From Salminus brasiliensis (taxonomy: Eukaryota; Chordata; Actinopteri; Characiformes; Bryconidae), in assembly GCF_030463535.1 (NCBI RefSeq), contig NC_132881.1:2827526-2891525 (forward strand): a DNA stretch of 64,000 nt, read 5' to 3'. Shown here piece after piece: positions 54,940 to 64,000 of the stretch (position 1 is the first letter of the stretch; the number at the start of each line of letters is the position of its first letter). The translations under genes and the position numbers were made by a program. The notes below the pieces were generated by a model. It did not search any database, was not told the DNA's origin, and saw only the letters and a program-made list of their open reading frames with translations.

Positions 54940-55810
54940 ACTATGGTTTAGGAACATCTGGTGCTTGGACCCCTCATACTTGCGCTCTTTTGCCCTTACA
55001 AAATACAATAGAAACCATCTCTATTTAAAATATCGAAATACTTTCAATCCAAGTTAAAGTAAAATATTTACATTTCAGTAATTGTGGACCATTTCTATTG
55101 GTCTGTTCACCATTGATTTTTTTCAGACAGCATACAAAGCAGCTCAAAAAAAAGTTTCAAGGTTTTTTTCTGACATTAATGATCTATTTAGAATCGTGCT
55201 GTCATATAAACTTAATATTACTACAGTTTCAGAACATCTGGTGCTTGGACCCCTCATACTTGTGTTCTTTTGCCCTTAAAAATACAATACAAAATATCTC
55301 TATACCACAACATCACAGTATAAACTATCTCTGTTCAAAATAGAGATACTTTCAACACTAAGTTACTGTACAAATATTTAAACTTAAGTCCTTTTGGAGC
55401 ATTTCTATTGGTCCGTTCACCATGGAGTTATATAGTTCTAATATACACAACATATTACTATGGTCTCAGCACATCTGGTGCAGGGGCCGCTAATACATGT
55501 GTTATTTTGTCATAGTAAAAAGAGGGCCCTTTGGATCATTTCTATTTGTCTCTTCGTCATGAATTTGGCAGGGTCATAAATCTTAAGGTTCTATATCTTA
55601 CTATGGTTTCAGAATATCTGGTGCTTGGAGCCCTCATACGTGTGTATTTTGCCGTGTTTTTTTTTAATGCACAATTTTTAATTATGTAAAAAAAAATTCA
55701 CAAAGAGATAAATATGTCTATTTAAAATAAAGATACTTTCAATCCACGTTAATGTAAATATATTTTAATTTAAGTCCTTTTGGACCATTTCTATTGGTCT
55801 GTTCACCCCT
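54940..55810. repeat. Degenerate long-unit tandem array, part 1
   Basis: Three to four diverged units of roughly 200-280 bp share CATCTGGTGCTTGGACCCCT, GATACTTTCAA and CATTTCTATTGGTC. The motif TGCTTGGACCCC continues in the array at 57000-58260, suggesting one ancestral block interrupted by microsatellites. Confidence 0.7.
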
Positions 55811-56061
55811 AATACATGTGTTTTTATTTTTGTAAAAAAAACAAATAAAAATAAAAATAAATAAACAAGTTAAACACAAACAAACATTATTTCACAAACA
55901 AACAAATATTATGTAAATATTAAATATTAAACAAATATTATATTAACTTTTTAAAAATAATTATTTTTGATACTTATATTTTTATAGCGCTTTTTACAAC
56001 TGAGATACTCACAAAGCAGCTTTAGAGGGGTTCAGCAATAGACAAGCAAGTGATTCAATGT

Positions 56062-56065
<4 letters not shown>

Positions 56066-56116
<51 letters not shown>

Positions 56117-56172
56117 TTACATCCTAAGAGTGTATAAAAACAAACCTGTATGAGTGGGAGAGGTGGACTGCC

Positions 56173-56206
<34 letters not shown>

Positions 56207-56297
56207 ACTCTCTCTCTCTCTCACACATGCATACACAGTTTGTCCTTGTAAGGGGAAGAGAAAGAGTAGACAGAAGGCAACAGATAGAACACACACA

Positions 56298-56334
<37 letters not shown>

Positions 56335-56468
56335 AGACTGAAACAGGCCGAGAGAGCAGGACTGAGTATTTTCGTCTCGTGATTTTGTTCCAGTTGCAGT
56401 TTTACCCATCTGCCATCTCAGACAGGTTGCCATGGTGTTATGTAGCTAGCGCTATCTGTGTAGCATGC

Positions 56469-56507
<39 letters not shown>

Positions 56508-56512
56508 ACCCA
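56066..56512. repeat. Cluster of (AC)n, (TCTG)n and (TG)n microsatellites
   Basis: Tracts occur at 56066-56114 (AC), 56173-56206 (TCTG, then CT to 56222), 56290-56332 (AC) and 56470-56504 (TG). The spacers hold no recognisable gene. Confidence 0.95.
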
Positions 56513-56519
56513 GTTTTAA

Positions 56520-57000
56520 CCCCCCCCCCCTTCCCTCCATCCCTCCCTCTGTTTCTTTTGGCCTCGTTACCCCTCCCCCCTTCCCTTTACAATAACAGGC
56601 AGGGATGGAAGGGAAAAGCTTCACATGGAGCATCAATTCAGGTCCAGTCTTTAAAAAGAGGAGACATGCGAGTGAGCAGACAGAGAGAGAAACGCACCAA
56701 TTTACCATCAACCTAAAGATGAAAATAATAATAATAATAATAATAATAAACTTTTTATAATAAATATTTGATATTGATAAAGCACAATTTACCAGGGTTA
56801 GAAACTTTAAAAGAACGTTACAAAAACACTGGAAAGCTGAATCACTGCTGTTTATGGGAAAAGTATTTATTTTATATATATTATATTATATTATTATTTT
56901 TTATTTTAGCTTGTTTTTTTGTTTTTGTCTGGTTCCTTAAATAAAGTAAGCAAATTAAAACCTAAAAGTAGTTTAATTAAAAATGATATATACCAACTGA
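56520..57000. other. Low-complexity spacer
   Basis: Poly-C and C/T-rich sequence at 56519-56580, (AAT)n at 56727-56750, then AT-rich DNA. No gene is seen. Confidence 0.5.
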
Positions 57001-57184
57001 AGCATCGCCAAGCATCGACCCCTAATACATGTGTTTGTCTTTTTATTTTAAACAAAGCTAGCAAATGCAAACCTACCTACTAAATCCTATATAACTACAT
57101 ATGTAACAATTCTAGCCTATTTCATGCTTGGACCCCTAATACATGCGTTTCTGCTTTTCTTAAATAAATAAAATAAAAAAAGTC

Positions 57185-57255
<71 letters not shown>

Positions 57256-58260
57256 CAGTGTAGTTCTAGTCTGTTCGGTGCGTGGCCCCCTAACACACGT
57301 AACTAATGTACGCAAATGCAAACCCAAAATATCCTACAGTAAAAAGTTTTAATGGTCAAAATGCCAGTATGGCATGGATGGTAAATCATATATTACAGTG
57401 TGGTTGTAGCTTATTTAGTGCTTGGACCCCGAATACATGTTTATATAGTATGCAAATGCAAACCTAAAATATTGTACAGCAAAAAGTACAAATACATGGT
57501 CAAAATACCAGTATGGTTCCACAATAATGATATTGGACCCCTAATAAATGTGTAGTTGTCTTTATTAAAATGAATTAGGCAACTCTAACACCAAGCAATA
57601 TTTATAGTTTTTAAAAATACATAACAATATGGTCCACAGTTATTTAATGCTTGGACTCATTTAGAATTTTCTTTAAAATAAAAAAATAAACAAAGCAAAT
57701 ACTCACCTAAGAAATCCTTCATGGTTAATAAAATTCATATCTTCAATCATATTTATCAGTGTAGTTCTAGTCTGTTTGATGCTTGGACCCCTAATACATA
57801 CATGCGGATATAAAGCATGCAAATGCAAACCTAAAATATCCTACAGTAAAAAGTTTTAATGGCCAAAATGCCAGTATGGTTAAACAATATATGCTGCTTG
57901 GAGCCCTAAAACATGTGTAGTTCCCTTTATTAAAATAAATAAAGCAAATATATCCCCCAGAAATATTTATAGTTATTAAACTATAAAAACATATATAACA
58001 GTATGTTCTCAGCTTGTTTAGTGCTTAGTCCCCTTAATACATGTTTATAAAGTAAGCAAATGCAAACCTAAAAGATCCTACAGCAAAAAGTACAAATACA
58101 TGGTCAAAATGCCAGTCTGGTTTCACAATATATGATGCTTGGACCCCTAATAGATGTGTAGTTGTCTTTTTAAAAACAGATTAAGCAAATATAACTACCC
58201 AGAAATATTTATAGTTATTCCAAAAAACATTATGGTCCCAGATTATTTAGTGCTTGGACG
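57000..58260. repeat. Degenerate long-unit tandem array, part 2
   Basis: Six or so diverged units of about 150-260 bp share GCTTGGACCCCTAATACATG, GCAAATGCAAACCTAAAATA and CCTACAGTAAAAAGTTT, in that order. A (TA)n tract of about 32 units at 57189-57252 lies inside. Confidence 0.8.
57189..57252. repeat. (TA)n microsatellite
   Basis: About 32 uninterrupted TA units, the longest TA run in the window. Confidence 0.98.
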
Positions 58261-58479
58261 CTTGGACATGCGTTTTAGTCTTTTCATGGATGAAACTCAG
58301 ATCAGATTCTGTGTTTCCATGTTCAGAGATTAGTGGATTAGTGAATAATGAAGCACAGCTTTAACTTTATAGTGAATGTTTACATTTTGTACTTGATTCA
58401 CACCTTAATTGGAAATGTATCTTTATATTTTTTTATTTAAATTAATTTTCTTTAAACAGGTAATGAAACAAACTGAGGC

Positions 58480-58900
58480 CATGAAGATTGAATTGCATTA
58501 TTAGCCACGTCGATGCCTGTCCTTCTAAAATACCATTATGCCTCTACCTCGTTAGCTAATCGGCTGTGGATCACTGGGAGCCGAAGCGCTTCAGTTTAGA
58601 ATAGATGCCCCAGGCCGGCCTAATGGGAGCTGTCCTTTAGGTGATTGGCTGTTTGGGATTGATTAGGCATTGATTAGGCAGAAGGGCTGTATTTATCGCT
58701 CTTCCTTCATGCGAGTGGACACGACTTAGCCTTTAATTGATGACCGCCGCCCCAGCGGCTTCCTCTCACGCAGATCGGGGGGCCTGGGTTTTAAAGAGAA
58801 CAGATAAAAGAGACGGAGCGAAATCCGCTCACGGATGGACAGTGAGTGGAGGTGAGGTGGAGGAAGGAATGGCCAGGAGGCCGTAAGTAAGGGTAGTGAT
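58480..58900. other. Possible conserved noncoding element
   Basis: A GC-balanced, non-repetitive island inside a repeat desert, with TTAGCTAATCGG, GATTGATTAGGC repeated as CATTGATTAGGC, TTTAATTGATGACC (homeodomain-type) and AGAGAACAGATAAAAG. It has no open frame with codon structure. Conservation cannot be judged from one sequence. Confidence 0.25.
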
Positions 58901-59189
58901 AAGAAATAGCTATGAATGCTGGCGGTTAATCAATAGCAAGTTGTCTGGATAAAGGACTTTAGAGACTAGCGGAGAACGAGTGCAGTGGACGCTAGGGTGG
59001 CTAAATGCTGAGGGTACCTTTCCAGTAGAAAATGCCCAGTAGTAAAGTTACAGCGGATACCGAAGATATACCCCTGAGGTTACCACCCCATGACATGCGT
59101 TCCAATGGGGGCGGGGGGGACTTTGACAAGAACCAAACTGTAATGTTCTAGACGAGTCGGGCTGGGTCAGAACCTCTCCAGAACATCAG

Positions 59190-59400
59190 GCAGGTCTTGT
59201 GGGGTGTTCCTGGTATGCAGTGGTCAGCACCTACCAAAAGTCCTTGAGTAATGGTCGCCGCCCAAGGCTCACAGATGCCCTGCAAGGCTTAAAGGATCCC
59301 CTGCTTATGCTGAAATCTTGGTGCCACATACCCACAGGACACTTTCAGAGGTCTTGTGGAGTCCATGCCCAGCTGTTTTGGTGGAGCGAGGCGTAGGCGT
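59190..59400. mobile_element. Fragment of the ATCAGCCATAAC element family
   Basis: Contains GGCAGGTCTTGTGGGGTGTT and TGCAGTGGTCAGCACCTACC, shared with 9860-9920. No ends are preserved. Confidence 0.5.
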
Positions 59401-59752
59401 GGCCCACACACTACAAGGCCAGGCTGATTCTTCCTAGGAGCTGCTCTGTGGACTGTGGGGCAACCCTGGCCTACTGTTTAGAGGAGTGTGTAAGGGGCTG
59501 TGAACCGAATCCTACCAGATTTTTAATGCAAATGTTGGGGGAGGTAAGTGTGGAGGATGCGCATGACCTTATGACCTTGGTGTGTGCATGAGTGTAAGGT
59601 AATCTGATTGGTTGGGGGGAAATCACTCTAGGAATGGCTTATAAATCAAAATGCCATGAAATAGCATGTGGAGAGGTTTTACTCTGGACATCACTGTATT
59701 ATAGATTTATGGATTACATGCACGCGTGAGTAGGTGCATGAATATGTATGGA

Positions 59753-59800
<48 letters not shown>

Positions 59801-60640
59801 GGTTATGACTTAATCTGGCATAATCTGTGTTCGCTCAGTCGGCCTGATATTAAAGTTGAGACAATAGTGAAGTGATGGAGGGATGAAAGGGGGAAAGAAG
59901 GGCAGGAGATTGGATTGAATGGTGGTGGTGGGGGTGGGGGGGGGGGTGGGGGGTGGAGGTTGGTGAAGCGGGGTCTGGCAGGGCTTCAGAAGTCAAGCTT
60001 GCGTGGTCTCTTTTCTAACTGCTCTGAGATCTTTTTAACCCCCTTCCCAGACTCCTCTGCATCTGCCACCATCTTCCTGAAGGCCCCAGAGAGCTCTTTG
60101 GATCTGACCAGAGGTTTAAATAATGTCTGAGGTTTAAATAAGACAGGCTTCTCCATCCAGAATCAATGACCGGGTGTCCCAATACTTTTGCCAATATAAT
60201 GTGTTTTTGGTATCTGACGTGTGCTTCTGTAGTTTACAACAGGGGATGCTAGGCTAATGTTGCTAACAAACACTGGACTTCATAATTTCGGTGAATGCAC
60301 GCCTATATAAGACTCGGAGGTGGTTCAGAACCTGGTGGGACGTTTTAGGTACAGTTATTCTCAGAGCTGAATGTTTATCTGCAGTTGGACCCAATCATGG
60401 ACATCTGCTGACTCACTAACACAGCACTAAGCGGGTTTGCTGTTCGCTAAGCGTGCTCAGCTGCTCTACGATGTAGTGTGAAACGAGGCAGTGGCTTCAC
60501 ACCTCTTATAGGCTTTAAAGTATAAAAAACCCCGAGCTCACACCCTCAGACACGCAGCTGTACGGTGGAGGAGCAGCAGGTGGCAAATCGCAATGCTGAG
60601 GAGATCATTTTGGAATTGACGAGAAAAGAAATGAAAGAAA
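59400..60640. other. Spacer with simple repeats
   Basis: Holds (AC)n(AT)n at 59756-59801, a G-rich GGTGGTGGGGGTGGGG tract at 59920-59958, and a Tc1-like terminus (GTGTCCCAATACTTTTGCCA) at about 60174. The rest shows no gene. Confidence 0.5.
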
Positions 60641-61870
60641 CAAAAGAAATTCATATTCATATTCATATTCATTCCCATTTACCCTATTAACTACTACTAT
60701 AGTACATATTGGATCATTTACTGTAGATACTAAATGATTCATAGTGGATACTGAAACATTTATGGCAGTTATTAAACAAGGTATAGTATTTGCTGAATAA
60801 TTCATAGTGAGTAATGAATACATTATAGTGGATATTGCACAATTCATAGTGGATACTGAAGCATTCCTAGTGCATGACATTTAATTCATAGTGGGTCCGA
60901 ATTAAGTCAGACTGGATACTGAATAATTCATAGAGGATATTGCACAATTCATAGTGGATACTGAATATTTCATAGCAGACATGGAATAATTCATAGTGGA
61001 TACTGAATATTTCATAGCAGACACAGAATAAATCATAGTGGATACTGAATATTTCATTGCAGACAGAATAAGTCATAGTGGATACTGAATATTTCATAGT
61101 AGACAGAATAATTCACAGTAGACATTGAATAACTCACAGTTATTGCTGAGAAATTCATAGTGGATACTGAGAAATTCAGAGTGGATGATGAATACATCAC
61201 ATAGTGGATATTGCATAATTCATAGTGAATACTGAAACATTCCTAGTGCTTGGCAATTAATTCATAGTGGATACTGAATAAAACACTGAATAATTCATAG
61301 TGGATACTGAATCGTTTAAACTAGATACTGAATAATTTGTAGTAGACACTGAATAATTCATAGTGGATACTAAATCATTTAAACTATATACTGAATCACT
61401 TGTAGTAGACACTGAATAATTCATAGTGGGTATATATTCATGTAATAAAAAGAAATCATTGAACAAAGCATAGTGTATACTATATAATCTGATAATATCT
61501 GTGGGTACTTGATACTAAAGAATTCATAGTGGCTACTGAAACAAATCATAGAGGAGACTAAATAATTCATAGTGGATATGTGATACGGAATAATTTCTAC
61601 AAGACAATGAATAATTCAAAGTAGACACTGAATAATTCACACCGGATACTAACTAACTACCAACTCTCTGTAGTTGCTGACACATTCATACTGGATACTG
61701 CAAATACCATTCTAAAAATATCCACTATGAATTAATCCTTGAAGTAGACACTGAATACTTCATACTGGATACTGAATGATTCATATTAGTAACTATTCAT
61801 CAACAATTCATCATATATATTGAAAAGTAGATAGAAATACATAGTGGAAACTGGTGAATTCATAGTGGAT
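60640..61870. repeat. Degenerate minisatellite of about 21 bp
   Basis: More than 40 diverged copies of AATTCATAGTGGATACTG and variants (TTCATAGCAGACA, TAGTAGACACTGAATAA). On the minus strand they read as Met-Asn-Tyr-Ser-Val-Ser-Thr repeats in short open frames, which are artefacts. Confidence 0.9.
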
Positions 61871-61879
61871 ACTGAATAT

Positions 61880-62135
61880 ATGTGAAGGTAAAGGTGCACA
61901 TATCGGTGTGTATTTGACCCAGTGAACACACACACAAACACACTAGTGAACTAGGGCCAGTGAGCACATACACACCCAGAGCGGTGGGCAGCTAACTCCA
62001 GCGCCCGGGGAGCAGAGAGGGTGAAGGGCCTTGCTCAAGGGGCCCAGCAGCTTGCTGAGCCCGGGTTTCAAACCCACAACCCCCCGTCATCAACAGCCCG
62101 GAGCTCTAACCACTGAGGCTCCACTGTCCCACTGA
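61880..62135 (-). mobile_element. tRNA-derived SINE, diverged copy
   Basis: The minus strand reads a B-box-like segment (GTGGGTTTGAAACCCG), then CCCTTGAGCAAGGCCCTTC, TCTCTGCTCCCCGGGCGC and CCCACCGCTCTGGG, as in the SINE at 18083. The A-box region is degraded. It sits directly after the 21-bp minisatellite. Confidence 0.7.
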
Positions 62136-62139
62136 CCAG

Positions 62140-62505
62140 AAAACAAACTGTACACACACACACACACAGGTGGAGGTGCAGAGTGATGGAGAGGTATGCA
62201 GAGCCACACAGATGTGTCTTCTGGCCTGGGCAAAAGTATTGGGACACCTTTTGTGGTGGAACAGGGGTTCTGAACCTGAGAACACTTCTTCCAGTATCTT
62301 CTGTTTGCCAGCGCCTTTTGCCCCCTTCACCCTAAGCCACCCCCCCATTCTAGCCACACTCAAACACACATACAGAAATGCATGCACACACGCACACACA
62401 CACACACAGCCTCCTCAAACTTCATCACTTCGCCAGTGCAAATGGATTTATCTTGTAGTTACGAGTCATCAGAGTGAAAGCAGAACTCCAGCAAGGGTCA
62501 AATGT

Positions 62506-62537
<32 letters not shown>

Positions 62538-62659
62538 GGGGGTGAGTGTATGAAAGCATGATGGAGCAGAAACTGAGAACCCGCAAACTGAAAACCTAAT
62601 GAGAAAGGTGGAGGAATGATGATGATGAGGAGAATGGAACAGTTGGCTACTGCTATTGT

Positions 62660-62694
<35 letters not shown>

Positions 62695-62920
62695 GTCTAT
62701 CCCTGCATTGGGAGTATTCCCATTGCAGGAGCTCCAAAAATAGCAATATGCACATTAATAAAACATCATCTTGCTGTACCCCCTCTCTCTCTCTCTCTCT
62801 CTCTCTCTTTAGCAGGTGTTGGTAAATAGAGCTGTGGGTGTTACTATAGTGGCCACTTTATCAGAAACCAGTTTCCACCTTGTAGCACACAGACTACCAC
62901 ACCAGTCTTTCTTCTGTGGC
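62140..62920. other. Spacer with several CA/TG tracts
   Basis: Tracts at 62391-62407 (CA), 62503-62536 (TG), 62659-62693 (TG) and 62782-62808 (CT). A GGCAAAAGTATTGGGACACC at 62229 is a lone Tc1-like terminus. No gene is seen. Confidence 0.6.
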
Positions 62921-62924
62921 CAGT

Positions 62925-63090
62925 GAGTGGAAGCACAAGGTAGGGGTTTCTAATAAAGTGGCCAGTGAACAAAAGCACAAGGTTGGGATTTCTAATAAAG
63001 TGGCCAGTGAGAGGAAGCACAAGGTAGGGGTTTCTAATAAAGTGGCCAATGAGAGGAAGCACAAGGTTGGGGTTTCTAATAAAGTGGGCG
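62925..63090. repeat. 42-bp minisatellite from a transposon end, second locus
   Basis: Four units of GCACAAGGTAGGGGTTTC plus TAATAAAGTGGCCAGTGAG, nearly the same as the array at 53140-53320. Confidence 0.85.
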
Positions 63091-63238
63091 GTCCAAAAAT
63101 TTCTACTAGTTTTTCATGCTTGCTCCCAAGTTTGTTGGGCAGTGATGAGGATGATGAGGATCTCACTGGTTGCCATGTCAACACCATGACAACAGTGATG
63201 GAATCTTGATAAGAATAGTAGTTGTGAGACTGTGGAGC

Positions 63239-63239
<1 letters not shown>

Positions 63240-63293
<54 letters not shown>
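63240..63293. repeat. (CA)n microsatellite
   Basis: About 26 uninterrupted units. The sequence from 63293 to 63700 is unique, with several GAATCGACTC-like motifs, and has no gene. Confidence 0.97.
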
Positions 63294-63296
<3 letters not shown>

Positions 63297-63699
63297 TTGA
63301 AGGTGGGAGATTTTGGTGGATAAACCATGCGGGAGGTAGAAAGAGAGAGAGAGAGAGGCTTCTTTAGTCTGGATCCCCCATATAAACAAACAGTAGGTGT
63401 GTAAAGTTGATCCGAAAAAGGAGTCGATTCAGCGGAATCAGTTCTGAACAGTTGGAGTCAAAGGTGACTCTTTACTGGTGAGTAGCAATCCTAAGAATCG
63501 ACACACACACTCACTCCACCCTTCAGTAAATGACTCCTGACTTCAGTTAGACTCCTCAATTCAGTGTTTTAAAGTGATTCTGATTCACTTCAGAAGAATC
63601 GACTCATGTTACTGAATCATCCTTAATGAACTGGGTGTCTGGGTTCAGTACTGTGGGCAGTGGTGGGCTTCTGAATGACACAGGGTGGTCTTGACAGGC

Positions 63700-64000
63700 T
63701 AAACACACACACACACACATACACACATTTCCTTTTGCGTAGGAATGCCAGCCCACACACACACACAAACACACACACACACCAAGTGAATTGCATGCTA
63801 GCATAGCCAGCTGCTGCTTATTAACCACAGTGTTGCAGGATTTAGCTTAGCCAGTTAGAGGATCAGTCTGTGTGTGTGTGTGTGTGTGTGTGTGTAGTAA
63901 TATTACAGCTGTGGCTCAGCACTCAAAGTGCTTGTTTTCTAATAGAGCACTCATTTTCCTGCGACCTGCTTTTTAACACACACACACACACACACACACA
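63700..64000. repeat. CA/TG tracts and a degraded SINE head at the window edge
   Basis: (CA)n tracts at 63703-63727, 63752-63781 and 63976-64000 and (TG)n at 63869-63894. Between the last two, CAGCTGTGGCTCAGCACT resembles the start of the SINE at 18083, followed by degraded sequence. Confidence 0.75.

Noticed and set aside
60605-61466. Met-Asn-Tyr-Ser-Val-Ser-Thr repeat frames on the minus strand
   Set aside because: Translations of the 21-bp minisatellite; interrupted repeatedly by stops.

Overview
The window looks like nuclear DNA from a teleost fish. Its genes are split by GT-AG introns, the families found are vertebrate ones, (CA)n tracts are very frequent, and fish-type Tc1/mariner-like miniature elements and a tRNA-headed SINE are present. 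An ostariophysan such as a characiform is my guess, but the sequence alone does not prove it. Most of the 64 kb is repeat. I can support four protein-coding genes, all on the minus strand.

Layout. 1-9 kb: a 1.7 kb AGC/AGT satellite, a degenerate GGTCATGCTGG minisatellite, several Tc1-like miniature elements and a TTTTAGCC minisatellite. 9.0-9.7 kb: a possible tiny first coding exon on the minus strand next to a 40-bp-period array of octamer (ATTTGCAT) and ATTGG motifs. 10.99-15.73 kb: snapc1, rebuilt as ten coding exons (363 aa). Its two largest introns are filled with one satellite family in opposite main orientations, and intron 8 appears to use a GC donor. 16.2-26.6 kb: a large inverted repeat with arms of about 3.5 kb around a 3.3 kb centre. 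A second, more diverged copy lies at 28.0-33.6 kb. No transposase is visible in either. 35.1-39.6 kb: a tandem pair of ISG12/IFI27-like genes, each with four coding exons and a minute first coding exon. 39.8-43.4 kb: a promoter-like cassette (ZNF143/THAP11-type site plus CRE) present twice 512 bp apart, and a second segment present three times. 43.6-47.2 kb: marcksl1 (two coding exons, 217 aa) with a convincing poly(A) site. 47.6-64 kb: a 127-bp GC-box array just upstream of marcksl1, then minisatellites (23, 42, 51 bp and longer units), microsatellites and element fragments, with one non-repetitive stretch near 58.5-58.9 kb that could be a conserved noncoding element.

The genes do not form a pathway. 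SNAPC1 serves snRNA-gene transcription, the ISG12 proteins are small hydrophobic interferon-response proteins, and MARCKSL1 is a myristoylated actin/calmodulin/PKC-regulated protein. I did not find a clearly new coding system. The least ordinary items are the large foldback-like element pair, the oppositely oriented satellite arrays inside snapc1, the duplicated promoter cassette and the octamer array. All homology statements come from recognising sequences by eye; no database search was run.
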